From Clusia tigrina (taxonomy: Eukaryota > Arthropoda > Insecta > Diptera > Clusiidae), in contig OV050032.1 in NCBI GenBank assembly GCA_920105625.2, positions 15,723,356-15,787,355 of the forward strand: a stretch of DNA of 64,000 nt. The letters are read 5' to 3'. The translations under genes were made by a program, and so were the position numbers. Each line of letters begins with the position of its first letter. Within the stretch, counting starts at the first letter, position 1. The notes below the pieces were generated by a model that saw only the letters and a program-made list of their open reading frames with translations, was not told where the DNA came from and searched no databases. Positions 1 to 12,049 of the stretch are shown piece by piece.

Positions 1-2083
1 AGTTTAAGGGGGAATGAGTACTAGCTACAGAGGCTTTCGACTCGAAGAGAAAAAGATTTCATAGAATGAAATTTACTGCTACCAAAGTTCCATAGAAGAA
101 AATTTGGTTTTATAGAGTTTAAGGGGGAATGAGTACTAGCTACAGAGGCTTTCGACTCGAAGAGAAAAAGATTTCATAGAATGAAATTTACTGCTACCAA
201 AGTTCCATAGAAGAAAATTTGGTTTTATAGAGCTTAAGGGGGAATGATTACTAGCTACAGAGGCTTTCGACTCGAAGAGAAAAAGATTTCATAGAATGAA
301 ATTTACTGCTACCAAAGTTCCATAGAAGAAAATTTGGTTTTATAGAGTTTAAGGGGGAATGATTACTAGCTACAGAGGCTTTCGACTCGAAGAGAAAAAG
401 ATTTCATAGAATGAAATTTACTGCTACCAAAGTTCCATAGAAGAAAATTTGGTTTTATAGAGCTTAAGGGGGAATGAGTACTAGCTACAGAGGCTTTCGA
501 CTCGAAGAGAAAAAGATTTCATAGAATGAAATTTACTGCTACCAAAGTTCCATAGAAGAAAATTTGGTTTTATAGAGTTTAAGGGGGAATGAGTACTAGC
601 TACAGAGGCTTTCGACTCGAAGAGAAAAAGATTTCATAGAATGAAATTTACTGCTACCAAAGTTCCATAGAAGAAAATTTGGTTTTATAGAGTTTAAGGG
701 GGAATGAGTACTAGCTACAGAGGCTTTCGACTCGAAGAGAAAAAGATTTCATAGAATGAAATTTACTGCTACCAAAGTTCCATAGAAGAAAATTTGGTTG
801 TATAGAGTTTAAGGGGGAATGAGTACTAGCTACAGAGGCTTTCGACTCGAAGAGAAAAAGATTTCATAGAATGAAATTTACTGCTACCAAAGTTCCATAG
901 AAGAAAATTTGGTTTTATAGAGTTTAAGGGGGAATGAGTACTAGCTACAGAGGCTTTCGACTCGAAGAGAAAAAGATTTCATAGAATGAAATTTACTGCT
1001 ACCAAAGTTCCATAGAAGAAAATTTGGTTTTATAGAGTTTAAGGGGGAATGAGTACTAGCTACAGAGGCTTTCGACTCGAAGAGAAAAAGATTTCATAGA
1101 ATGAAATTTACTGCTACCAAAGTTCCATAGAAGAAAATTTGGTTTTATAGAGTTTAAGGGGGAATGAGTACTAGCTACAGAGGCTTTCGACTCGAAGAGA
1201 AAAAGATTTCATAGAATGAAATTTACTGCTACCAAAGTTCCATAGAAGAAAATTTGGTTGTATAGAGTTTAAGGGGGAATGAGTACTAGCTACAGAGGCT
1301 TTCGACTCGAAGAGAAAAAGATTTCATAGAATGAAATTTACTGCTACCAAAGTTCCATAGAAGAAAATTTGGTTTTATAGAGTTTAAGGGGGAATGAGTA
1401 CTAGCTACAGAGGCTTTCGACTCGAAGAGAAAAAGATTTCATAGAATGAAATTTACTGCTACCAAAGTTCCATAGAAGAAAATTTGGTTTTATAGAGTTT
1501 AAGGGGGAATGAGTACTAGCTACAGAGGCTTTCGACTCGAAGAGAAAAAGATTTCATAGAATGAAATTTACTGCTACCAAAGTTCCATAGAAGAAAATTT
1601 GGTTTTATAGAGTTTAAGGGGGAATGAGTACTAGCTACAGAGGCTTTCGACTCGAAGAGAAAAAGATTTCATAGAATGAAATTTACTGCTACCAAAGTTC
1701 CATAGAAGAAAATTTGGTTTTATAGAGTTTAAGGGGGAATGAGTACTAGCTACAGAGGCTTTCGACTCGAAGAGAAAAAGATTTCATAGAATGAAATTTA
1801 CTGCTATCAAAGTTCCATAGAAGAAAATTTGGTTTTATAGAGTTTAAGGGGGAATGATTACTAGCTACAGAGGCTTTCGACTCGAAGAGAAAAAGATTTC
1901 ACAGAATGAAATTTACTGCTACCAAAGTTCCATAGAAGAAAATTTGATTTTATAGAGTTTAAGGGGGAATGATTACTAGCTACAGAGGCTTTCGACTCGA
2001 AGAGAAAAAGATTTCATAGAATGAAATTTACTGTTACCAAAGTTCCATAGAAGAAAATTTGGTTTTATAGAGTTTAAGTGGAA
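1..2083. repeat. 115-bp satellite array, 18 units, runs off left edge
   Basis: Eighteen full head-to-tail units of exactly 115 bp start at positions 1, 116, 231 and so on to 1956. A nineteenth breaks off after about a dozen bases near 2083. Units differ by only a few bases. A GAGTACT/GATTACT variant marks units 3, 4, 17 and 18 as GATTACT. An AGCTTAAG start marks units 3 and 5. A GGTTGTATAG variant occurs only in units 7 and 11, exactly four units (460 bp) apart. Unit 17 has several private changes, as expected near an array edge. No unit holds an open frame of note. The near-identity points to recent homogenisation. The true array is longer because it is cut by the window start. Confidence 0.98.
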
Positions 2084-3413
2084 AGGTGTTCTGAATTTTA
2101 GAGCGTGTTTTTTACACAGTCTTTGAATAACCTTCCATAGTTTGAGTAAAAGCTTTGATGGATTTAAGTGCTGATAGATGCCCGTTAGAATCGATGCAGC
2201 TTCATTAAAGTAACTTGTGAAGCTTCACTGATAGTTTTCTAAATATTTTTCTTACTGCCGGAGTCCTGTTGAAGATTGTACGGATTTCCTGAAACACTTT
2301 GCAGTACTTAAGTAGTATACTTTGTGACTCTAGATGCTAATACAGTGCATTGAGGTTCAGCGCAGATATATAGTTATATTTGGGAGCTTTTTAATGAAAG
2401 TGTAAAGATACATTTATTATTAATAGAGTCCTGTTTGATGTGGGAGGATGTCTTGAACTAATTTCTAAAACAATTAGCGGTGAAGATACATTAAAACACA
2501 TTAAAAAAACGAGCGACAGCTTTATGGGATTTTACTTCTAATGCAGGGTTTTATGGTTGTTCCAGATTGAATGTAGAGCTCTGCAGAGATTTTCTATATT
2601 CTTGTTTGAGTTGGTAGTTGGGGTCTGAGCAGTTTTATGTAAGTATTTTGCTGAGCATTTTTGAAAGCTTCACTCAATTATGAAGTTTATAGAGTAGGAG
2701 CAGATAATTTTATAGTTTGAGTGAAAACATAGAGCAAAGAAATAAGAGTCACAATCTGAAATGTCACTCATTTTTCGACACAGAAGAGATCGGTCGGGGG
2801 CAGTAACCAGAGTGGAGTGGGATTGAGTAATAGGCGCTACTAGCAGCGCCACCATACAAAAAGTTTGTTGTGCGAGAATGTGACTCTTATTTTTTTACTC
2901 TATGGTGAAAGCCTTGTGCCCTTGTTAATCTTTCTTGCAAACTCGAGTGCTACTTCTTTGCATTTTGATACTGCAGCGCTTGCTTCTCCAACTGAAATGA
3001 ATCAGTATTGATGTTCCTACTCGTACCTGTCCTGTGTCAAAATTCTCACTACATTAAGGCAGTGAATCGCTTTTCATCTGATTTTCTTTGTGCTCATTGC
3101 ACTAGAGTCTCCTTGTTACTTTCTGCCGCGTCGCGTTTTAACTGTAATGTACATTTCATATACCCTTTTGGATCCTATCTACTCGAACGGACCAAGTACG
3201 TGTTTTTGAAATGTTGTAAGACCAAAGCAATTGCGCAAGTCATTCGCCCACGGATCCAGCGCACTGGCGCTGGAATGACAGCATTCCTGCTGCAATAAAA
3301 ACCACATCAATTCAGCAGAAATGCTGCTGATAGAGTACACTTAACCTAATCTTCGTACACTGGCGTGCATATACGTATATATAAAAGCTTTCTCACACAT
3401 GCAGTGCGCTTAC
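2084..3413. other. No gene seen; probable intron on the minus strand
   Basis: This stretch separates the satellite edge from the splice donor of the exon at 3414-4814. If that exon is real, this is the start of its downstream intron. I see no convincing acceptor plus open frame here. Short open frames on both strands have no recognisable domains. Confidence 0.5.
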
Positions 3414-4814
3414 CTTGTCCTTGTTGTTAACGGTTTGCTTCTGCTGGTAGAATTCTTCGCGTCCGTGATTCAGACTATCAATTATGGCTGAGGTATTGAC
3501 GTGAGCATCATAGACTAAGTCGGCATTTGCGTTGCTGTCGTAGACAGTGGAAGCTGCAGCAGCAGCAGCAGCGGCTGCTGTACTCCCACTTGGTGAGCCA
3601 GCCTGCGGAGTGCGTTGATGCATTGGATCTGCCAACGTGGCTGCCGTGACGGCTGTTTTTTCTGACAGATTCCCGGTGGCCGGTGACACTTTCTGTGCGT
3701 ATTGCTGCTGTTGTTGCGGTTTCTGGTGCTGTTGCTTCTGGTATTGCAGTGGTTGTGCTGTGGAAATCGTTGTTGCTGTTAGTTTCTGCTTTGTCGTGGT
3801 TTGCTTATTAAGTGCAGCAGCAGCAGCAGCAGCCGCTGTTGCTGGCCTTTGACCACGTTTGGAAGTTGTAAGTGCAGCGGCTGCTGCGGCGGCAGCTGTG
3901 GCAGTGTTTTTGCTGGCACTGGTTGAAGGGCGTTTGGTGGCGCGCGTTTTCATTTTGCCACTGGTGGTTAAGGTGCGCTGATTGCCTGCAGTGGTGCTTA
4001 GTGTGGAGCTGGTATCAGCGTCGGCGGCCGTAATGGCCGCAATATTGTTATTCGAGCGTGCGGCCACAAATTGATCATCGGGATCGGTGGCATCGGTGAG
4101 TGGATCAATTGTAGTCGAGACATAGTCTGTGGCCGCGGAGTCAGCGCCGGTTTCAGAGTCAGTGTTATCGGTGGCAGCCGCGCCGTCTGCGTTAATTGCA
4201 GGTTCCGCATCAAGGCTAAACTCCGTGGTGGTTGGCAGCTCACGTACGCGTGTGGTTTGTGCTGTAACGGCGGCTTGGGCAGCGGCCAACTCATCCATGG
4301 AAGTCTGCAGCTGCAATAGCGTTGTCTCATCCAGCACCAAAGTAGGATCTGTCTCAGCTTCGGCAATTGTGAAGGGTGCGGCAGTGGGCGCCGTGCTAAG
4401 TGCTGACGCTGCCTGCTCGTTTTGTGCTTTCAGGCGAGCATCTGCGCGCTCCTCAATGTCCAAGGACTCCTTCAGGCGTGCCACACGCTCCACTATGCGT
4501 TCCAGCATGTCCTTTTGCGATTCGGGTAGATTTTTTGTGTCCAGAGTGAGGAGCTTGTTATATTTTTCTATATTTTGCTTAACCGTCTCGATGTCCGCCT
4601 GAGTTTTGGCTGGTGGTGGGGCCAGCGTAGGATCGTCCAGTTGGCGTGCGTACGGGGCAGGCATGTAGTGTGTTCGGGCGCGCCTATTGCTGAAGCCGAC
4701 CAGTTCGATGACGCCAGGATACTCGCTGCTAGCCGCAGCTGGCAATTGCGCCATACCGTTTAACGCGGCTATCGCTAAGCAGAGTGCGGCACAGGATATC
4801 GATGCAAGAGCCAT
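3414..4814 (-). CDS. First coding exon of a secreted low-complexity protein (unrecognised)
   Basis: The exon has 467 codons. I chose the ATG at 4812-4814 because the residues that follow (MALASISCAALCLAIAALNG) form a good signal peptide; the open frame extends slightly further 5' but without an ATG. Residues about 70-135 are charged and heptad-like (IETVKQNIEKYNKLL, ERIVERVARLKESL), suggesting a coiled coil. Next comes a Thr/Ala/Asp-rich stretch (about 135-290), then three alanine runs, a Gln-rich patch (QQHQKPQQQQQ), and a less biased end (VYDAHVNTSAIIDSLNHGREE). The exon closes in phase 0 at AAG|GTAAGC, a strong donor at 3413, so the protein continues to the left, outside the recognisable sequence. 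It is probably an extracellular matrix-type protein. The signal peptide, coiled coil and Gln-rich order loosely recalls fly mind-the-gap, but I cannot confirm this and assign no symbol. Confidence 0.72.
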
Positions 4815-5505
4815 ATTTGAAATCACCCACAATAGACCTGATTCGATGTAGAAAATGTGTGTCGGAATGCGATTCGATTCACGATTCGTTTTTCAATTCC
4901 GCTGAGACTCAGTGGGCCCTGAGAAAGTCCTTATCGGTTGGCGTCTGCGCCTGAGCACCTTAACGCTCACGCTCACTCTCGCGTACACTACAATTTACCG
5001 TAAACTGACGGAAAATGGGCGCAGTGTTTTGCACGCTCTTGTGCCACTTTATCCTCGCTGTAGCGCGCTGCTGGCTGATAGCTGCTGAACGACACGATCT
5101 CGTATTAATGTCAACTAACTGTGCTTCAAAACGCGTTCATCAAAGCCGTCGAGAGCGCACTAGCGAAGCCAAATCTACGAATCCCCACAACCACACGCAC
5201 GCACAGTGGCAAAGTGCGCAAAAATATTGAATAACCAAAAAAATTCAAAAGAGTCAAGAAAAGTAGCAACGCGCGAATCAGTTCAGAGCACTATGAAAAA
5301 ATTGATTCTTTCTTTTTTCAAACTTTAACTTCACAAACAAATGTATTCATTTACTTTTATATTGGTTAATTTTGCTGAGTATATGTTCACAGTAAGCGCT
5401 TAGACGAGAAAAACTAGACTTCTAACTAGTAGCACCGCAGCGGTACAAATGTTCCATGTTATGATTTTGCAGCGTCTTTTAAAAATTTTCTTCTACGCTG
5501 CAAAC
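4815..5505. other. Upstream flank of the secreted-protein exon; no gene
   Basis: This would hold the 5' leader or an upstream intron of the minus-strand exon. I see no clear TATA box or initiator that I would call, and no open frame of interest. Confidence 0.4.
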
Positions 5506-5526
5506 GAAAGAAAGAAAGAAAGAAAG
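5506..5526 (+). repeat. (GAAA)n microsatellite
   Basis: Five perfect GAAA units. Confidence 0.9.
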
Positions 5527-5961
5527 ACTGGCAGCAAGACAAGCGGGCCGAGGGGGACATACAGAGAGGCCAACCAGTGTGAAAAACTTTTCCAATTTAC
5601 CAAAGTTTTGCGTGCAGCTCTTGCAGTCCAACACAGACTTCAAACGACCGCTTCAAACAGGTTCGTTTGGTGGCTGGTTGCTTTGCTCAGCTCTGCGCAA
5701 CACACAAGCGCGCTTGCGCAGTGCTCATTTTTTGCTTAACTAAGTGGCGTGCTTGGCGCATGGTCTGTGCACTTGAACTTGGCCTTTTCGGAAGGTCCAC
5801 ACCAACGGCACCAATCCAACTGGCATTGCAACTTGGCAGCATGTTGCAATGCGGCCCGCAACATGCTCGCGTATGAGTTGGCACGAGTGTGGCGTTGTTT
5901 GTGGTCTGGAGCCACTGATTTTTCTTCTTCCTTGCTTAGTAAGGCAAGCGCATCTGCTGTT

Positions 5962-6049
5962 ATTTTTGTTGTTGTTGTTGCTGGTGGTGCTGGTGGTGGT
6001 GTTGCTGATGTTACTGTTGTTGTTATTGTTGTTATTGTTGTTGTATTGG
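5962..6049 (+). repeat. GTT/GGT-rich triplet tract
   Basis: Imperfect GTT triplets with GCT and GGT interruptions. All the long open frames around it on both strands (poly-L, poly-V, poly-N) come from this composition and are not genes. Confidence 0.85.
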
Positions 6050-6186
6050 CACAGACACGAAGTGCCAGCGAAATACTGTGTACTTCTTGTACTATTTTTC
6101 GTGCCTGGTTTTTCAACTGCTTCCCTCTTTTTCATCTTTTTTCGTTCGTTCGTTAGTTTGTTTGCTTGTTTGTTTGTTTATGTATA

Positions 6187-6192
<6 letters not shown>

Positions 6193-6220
<28 letters not shown>
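6193..6220 (+). repeat. (TG)14 microsatellite
   Basis: Perfect dinucleotide run, preceded by a short TATG-type tract. Confidence 0.95.
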
Positions 6221-6224
<4 letters not shown>

Positions 6225-6868
6225 AATTTTTTCTAAAAAAAATTGATAACTTTCGTGCCAATTTGCCTCATGCTATTTCACATCGCTACCTCCCTACCAG
6301 TGTACATAAATACCTGCAGTCTTCCGCGCATCCTGTCCGGCTACTGCAATCGCTTAATTAATTGCATTAAATTCCTATTTTGATACCGCCTTTAATCTTG
6401 TTCGATTTTCCTGCTAAACAAAGTTGAAAATGCAGAGAATTGAACATGGCTGTATATGTGTGCCCATGCTGATGCTATTAAGTCTCAAGTATGCTCCGCC
6501 TCGCCTCGCTTTGCCACGCCCCGCTCCGGTCCGCTTCCTCGTCGACCGCACAATTGCCATTGTCAACATCAATTTCGCATGCCACGCATGTATTTAGTGT
6601 ATTTTCCCACTAGTACGCGCCTACTTAGAGTGCCCTGGCTGCAATGTCTCTGGGCTGCTAAATCAGTGATTTACACGGACTTGCGTGTACATTGTTGCAA
6701 TCTTGCCTGCAGCGACATTAGCAACTAAGCATATTCAAAGGCAGCCCATTAACCAAACTGTTGCATGAGAAATTTTAAAGCCATTTGAGTGTCGCCAGGA
6801 TGGGATTGTGCGATGTACAAATGACTGCAGCGATCCTGACCCATGGCTCTGCAATCATTTAACATTTT
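6221..6868. other. No gene seen
   Basis: Ordinary AT-rich sequence with a short pyrimidine and C-rich patch near 6490-6545. No domain or RNA recognised. Confidence 0.5.
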
Positions 6869-7464
6869 TCAAGCTTCAATGCAATCTTCTGTGGCCACAT
6901 TAAACTGCCACATTGAGTTCATTGGTGAACTAGATGCCCAGCCGCAATTGGAGTGCTGTTTATCAACTCTGATAACAAAATTTAATCGTTGATTCCGGTA
7001 AAAGCGCACAAAGTAGGAAAGCACATCACTTGGATTGCCTTTGGAGAGACTAAGCGATAGGAACTCCAAATACGACACTCGAGGAAAATTAGATTGGAGA
7101 CTATTCAAAATTTAATCGTTGATTCCGGTAAAAGCGCACAAAGTAGGAAAGCACATCACTTGGATTGCCTTTGGAGAGACTAAGCGATAGGAACTCCAAA
7201 TACGACACTCGAGGAAAACTAGATTGGAGACTATTCAAAATTTAATCGTTGATTCCGGTAAAAGCGCACAAAGTAGGAAAGCACATCACTTGGATTGCCT
7301 TTGGAGAGACTAAGCGATAGGAACTCCAAATACGACACTCGAGGAAAATTAGATTGGAGACTATTTTGGCGACTAGAATACGCTGCGTGAAATTTCTGTA
7401 CTGTCGCCTCATAAGATTCGGTGAGAAAGCGCACTAAGCGGTAACTGCTTTGAATTGGAAGCAA
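6869..7464 (-). pseudogene. Open frame of unknown origin broken by a 130-bp triplication
   Basis: On the minus strand an open frame enters from 7464, runs through one copy of the 130-bp repeat and stops. The same frame resumes in the last copy and runs on to about 6869. With only one repeat copy it would read through for about 110 codons, with non-repetitive composition (for example SYLEFLSLSLSKGNPSD, RFYRNQRLNF, NSMWQFNVATEDC). 130 is not a multiple of three, so the triplication destroys the frame. I do not recognise the family. It may be an old coding exon, a piece of a mobile element, or chance. Confidence 0.35.
6976..7365. repeat. Three tandem copies of 130 bp
   Basis: Copies start at 6976, 7106 and 7236 and are almost identical (one visible change, GGAAAACT against GGAAAATT, in copy 2). 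Such low divergence shows a recent expansion. Confidence 0.97.
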
Positions 7465-7465
7465 A

Positions 7466-8784
7466 ACTTAAAAGCTTTTGATAGAGAGTGGACCTTCGTA
7501 GCAGACACAGGCAGCTGATGAGCCATCAGATAGACTCTTCGCAGAATTAACCACTGATAACTTGAATCAAAAGATGTGTGATTTGAAGAAAAATACCGGG
7601 ACTGGTTGTCCAAATCAGAAAAACTTTTGCCTAGATACCTGGAAGTTCGGGTTGGAAGTGGGGTTAATATACGCTGAAGCCAGGTGGAGTCCTTTCAATT
7701 TCGTACTCATGTATACCAGCTGCATGACCGTGAAAGCTGCAGTCATCACAAAAAACCATAGGTTAAAGGGTCCTTACTAATACGTATGCATTATTGATCG
7801 TCTATGTATGATATTTGGCACTGCTTCAGTTGTCTCTAGAGTATTCCTTTTGTAGTCACATGAGCTGAAAGCTAATTTACTCGTTTGTGACTTCTAAAGC
7901 TCTAATTTGCATACTCTCGAAGGCAAGGTGCGGCTCTATGGAGTATTTAAACTCATGCTTAGTGCCGGCTCAAACAAAGGATATTTGTTTCATTCATCTT
8001 CGAGCTATTTCGAGGGCAACTCCATTTCATCATGCTGGTTGTGAGCTTAATAACATTTTCCTCTTCTCCCCTTTAATGCAACATTTGTTCCCATTTCGTT
8101 GCACTTGCAATTTAAACCCCTACAAAATATAATCCCAATATTTAAATATATATATATATATTTTTTTTTTTTCTGTGAGTAATTTTGAGCACCACCACTG
8201 ACTGGGCCTGAATGATAATCATAAATTCAATTCCAAATTCATTACCCAAGCACTTAAAAATAATTATAAAATAAATACAAATAAAAAAGGGTACTTTAAA
8301 GTTGTACGAGTATCTAAGAATGCCATGCAACTTGGCTGCCTGCGTACTTGGCTGGTGCACATTATGGACATGTAGTGGCCGCATAGCTGCATAACTCAAC
8401 GTTGTTGCCCTGCAATTTGCCTGGCCAGAGTGGGAATAAAGCAAAATCCAACGTTAATTAAAAAAAAGGAAACCTTAGATGAATGCACCTGATACGATGA
8501 TGGTGTATTATGGAAGAATGTGTTGCATGATTTCCATATCACATGTGCCACATGCATATGCATATAAGGCAGTGCATCAGCTGTACACAGTTCAGCACTT
8601 CCAAACGGAATATAATGAAATTTTGTGGAGTGGAGTGGAGTAGAGTGGAGTCGAGTCCAGTGTAGTGGAGCGGGCTGTACGGCAATTCGCTTGCCATGCA
8701 ACCATATATTCAGGGATGCAGCCCTAATGCCCAATCAGCGAAGCCAGGTAGTGTTAGGACCCTTAACCCTTGATGTGTCTTGTT
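7466..8784. other. No gene; short simple repeats
   Basis: It holds a TA run joined to a T run (about 8148-8173), a degenerate GTGGA pentamer patch (about 8625-8672), and otherwise unremarkable AT-rich sequence. Confidence 0.5.
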
Positions 8785-8888
8785 AGTCGAAGTCGGAGTC
8801 GGAGTCGGCAGTCGGCAGTCGGCAGTCGAAGTCGTAGTCGAAGTCGTAGTCGAAGTCGAAGTCGAAGTCGTAGTCGAAGTCGAAGTCT
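8785..8888 (+). repeat. (AGTCGA)n hexamer tract
   Basis: Repeated AGTCGA/AGTCGG/AGTCGT hexamers. One frame reads as an Arg-Ser dipeptide run, but there is no gene context, so I treat it as simple sequence. Confidence 0.9.
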
Positions 8889-9047
8889 AACAAAAACACT
8901 AATTTCTTTCCTAAGTTTATGTGAGAAAATAGTTTTGTATTTTTCTCACTTTGTTTTTGTTTTTGTTTTTCCTTTACTTATTTTGTTGTTGTATTTTAAA
9001 ACATAATATTCTCCCTTGTTAATTTTAACGTTTCATTATTATTATAT

Positions 9048-10433
9048 TATGGCTCTGTTGAAGAGCTTGCGGCATTCTTTTCTTAGCTCAGCAATTTCCG
9101 AATTCCACCAAGGGGGTTTGGGTTTCCCTCTTGGCTTCGGGAAGTTGCAGACTGATTTGGCAGCAGAGTTAAATAGTGCTGTAATGGTTTCAACCGCTCG
9201 ATCTATATCGAGGTGATTGTTGATAATGGGAGGAGTCGACTGCAGGCCCGACTCCATAATGGTCCGGAATTTTGTCCAGTCAGTTCTTTTCCTGTTAGTG
9301 TGCATTTTGCGCTCTGTCGTATCTAACGTATCAGAGATCGCAATTCTTAAACAGATGTAACAATGGTCCGAGAACAAGCATTCCTGCAAAACGCGCCAGC
9401 TCGAAATAAGGTGAGACGAGTGAATTATTGCCAAGGGTGAGATCGAGAACCTCCCTTCTATTTGAGGTAATGAAGGTTGGCTCTCTCCCCCTGTTAGCAA
9501 TGACTAGGTCGTTAGTAAGAATGAAATCAAAGAGTGACTCACCCCGCTCGTTGGTATCCCTGCTGCCCCACACCTCGTGATGGGCATTGGCATCGGCCCC
9601 GATGAATACCGGGATGCGCTTTCTATTAGCCTCCGCTACCAGCAGCTTTAAAGTATCCGGAGGCGGCGTCAGCCCGTGGTCGTGCGCCATGTAGCTGCTG
9701 ACGATCCATGTAGCCATTGTGTTGGTGGAAATAACCATGGCTACATTATCCTTGTCGCTGAATCTGTGAAGAAGAAGAGCGTTAATGTTGTTCTTAACAA
9801 GAATACAGGCTCTGGGTTTACCTCGATCCTGCACGAATACTGTGCGGTATCCGTTTATAGTGAGTCCGCGAACCTGATCATTTACGACCCAAGGTTCTTG
9901 GACCAGTATGAGTTCCTCTCCTTGTTGAGTCAGGTGGAGGATCAAGAATGGTGAAGGTTAATCTGTAGTACCCTCACCATTCACGGAGGTGGCCATCATC
10001 GTCACGCTGGCTGCCTCCTCTTCTGACAGAGGAGAATCACCAACGTCGTCGATATTTGTTATCGGACGTCCGCAGAAACTGCCTACCGATTCTGAGGCCG
10101 AAGCGTAACTCTCCCCATCATCGAAGGTGAGATCCGGTTCGGCCTGAGTGGGGGGCTTGTATGCTCCCTGGTTGTCGCTCCTATAGACCTTGAGTGAGAT
10201 CGAACTAAAGCCATAGTTGATCTCTCCCTTTTTGGCATTAATAGGGGCTAGAGAGTCCTCATTAAGATCTCGCGTGAGTTGCCTTTGGGCTCGCTTATTT
10301 TTCCGATCTTCCAGTCATCCGTGGGAAGGTCGTAGTTGCTGAGCCTAAGCAACTCCAGAATTTCTTCCGGCGAGGAGTGCTCTGCCGGAACCCAGGCCCT
10401 ATAACGCGGGCGGTTCGGGATCTGGTCTCTGTG
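9048..10433 (-). mobile_element. LINE fragment: end of ORF1 plus endonuclease part of ORF2
   Basis: Reading leftward, the first part (about 10430-9957) is the C-terminal region of a jockey/R1-type ORF1 (RPRYRAWVPAE, LPTDDWKIGKI, then after a frameshift GEINYGFSSISLKVY), ending at a TAA. ORF2 follows with an apurinic-type endonuclease: VQEPWV carries the catalytic Glu, ADANAHHEVWGSRDTNERGE the Asp/Asn pair, and SDH the final Asp-His. A frameshift near 9400-9450 splits the endonuclease. The fragment closes with the usual post-endonuclease stretch (PPWWNSEIAELRKECRKLFN). Reverse transcriptase is absent, and the usual ORF2 start is missing. It is an inactive remnant with both ends lost. Confidence 0.9.
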
Positions 10434-10559
10434 TTATAATCTTGTGGTTGTTCTGTTCTATTTCTCTTCTACATTTTAAATGTTGTTCTTTTATTTTGTT
10501 ATAACATAATTTTTTTCATTAACAAAGGAAATTTCTTTGTAGTTGTTTCTGGTTTGTAT

Positions 10560-10605
10560 TTTGTTTTGTTTGTTTGTTTGTTTGTTTGTTTGTTTCTTTG
10601 TTTGT
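10560..10605 (+). repeat. (TTTG)n microsatellite
   Basis: About ten TTTG units with one TTTC interruption. Confidence 0.9.
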
Positions 10606-11826
10606 AGAACTTGTAAATTTGATTTTTCTCCAATAAGAGACAGCGGCACCAGAGTGAAAACTGAATTGCTTATTTAAGCAGAAAATGGAAAACTAAACTT
10701 TAAGGTCATCGATGATGAGGTTCGACTACGGGTAGTCAGGTAGTCAGCTGCTTAGTTAGCTATTGAGTTAGTTCGTTACTTAGTTAGCTAGTTAGTAGCG
10801 GCGTTATGGTGGTATCGGCAGCAGTAAAAATGTTAGTCAATGTTGCACTAAAGCGTAAATAGAATTGGTAGCAACTTGCAACTGATGCCCGCTCCTGTTG
10901 CTGCTGGAACAGTTGTGAAATGTTGTCTGAAGGCAAATAAAAGAGGCATATTATTACCGATTTATCAGGCACAGTCGTAAACCTGTTTAGTCCGTCGCCA
11001 TTCGATGCGCTGCTGTTGGTTTGGTTTATGATTTAGAACGCGATACGGCACCGTGCCGTGAATTTTCCCCAAAAACTCGTTGCAACCTGGTGGCGGAGTA
11101 GGGGAAATATAACAGGAAATGTCTTAAGATATGTGTGGTGTTTTCATTCCTTATTTGCTATTTGGAAGTCTGTGAGAAGAACTTAATTTCCATATTCAAA
11201 ATGAGACGCTTTTGGGCATATCTGCGGTAGCTGTGGTGTGCGGCATTATAACGATCATATTGGAAGCGGTTGTGGCTGACACAAATGCTACCACTTGCAT
11301 ATCTTTATCTATGTTTGGAATAGTATTGTAGCATTGTAGCGCAATAATAATGATGTAGGCTGTGGGCTGAATTGAATGCAACGCAAAATCAGGTGTTGCG
11401 GTTCTCAAGCTGGCGTCTTCATTTATTTAGAATAAAACTAAAATACTTTTTCTCGTACAAATATCTGTTAACGTTATAACGTTATGACAAAAGAAAAAAA
11501 ATGTCATTTGGAAATATTCGGAATTGTCGGAGGAAAGTTCCAACACTACGAATATGATGTTGCAACACCAACACCAACACCACCAACAGCGACAATCCCA
11601 CCAACATCACCACCATGATCATTCTATGCCAACTTTCTTCGTTTCTTCCTCATTGTTATGTGTTCTTCGCGCACAAACATTTGGAATTTGTTTTTCATCC
11701 AAGTTAAAAGTCATCATCACTTATTCATAAAAACAACAAAATCACAAAAAAGAAAAGGTTGTTTTTTCTAGCTGTACTGCATACCTTACCGCTCGATCAG
11801 CTGCGCGGTTCAGCTCAGATCAGCTC

Positions 11827-11890
11827 GGCTTGGCTTGGCTTGGCTTGGCTTGGCTTGGCTTGGCTTGGCTTGGCTTGGCTTGGGTTGGCT
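11827..11890 (+). repeat. (GGCTT)n pentamer array
   Basis: About twelve nearly perfect GGCTT units, the last ones degenerate. Confidence 0.93.
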
Positions 11891-12049
11891 CAGGTTGGTG
11901 TCTTCCAGTTAGCCAGCCAGCAACCTAATCGAACTTGAACTTTACTCGCAATGAAAATAGTTTTTCTTTCTCTCTCTCTGTCGGCCTCTGTATCTCTTTC
12001 TCTATCTCTCGCTCATTCACTGGCTCACTCTTGATGGGTACTGTTCGAT

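Noticed and set aside
3008..3298. Plus-strand open frame of 96 codons near the secreted-protein exon
   Set aside because: No domain, no clear splice or start context, and it lies in the presumed intron of the minus-strand gene.
3637..4602. Plus-strand and alternate-frame open frames opposite the 3414-4814 exon
   Set aside because: Shadows of the coding exon; composition follows the antisense of its alanine and glutamine codons.
5736..6226. Overlapping open frames of 125-135 codons on both strands
   Set aside because: All cross the GTT/GGT tract and consist of poly-Leu, poly-Val, poly-Thr or poly-Asn.
8770..9006. Arg-Ser repeat open frame, as in SR splicing factors
   Set aside because: It is the translation of an AGTCGA hexamer repeat, with no RNA-recognition domain, start context or flanking coding sequence.
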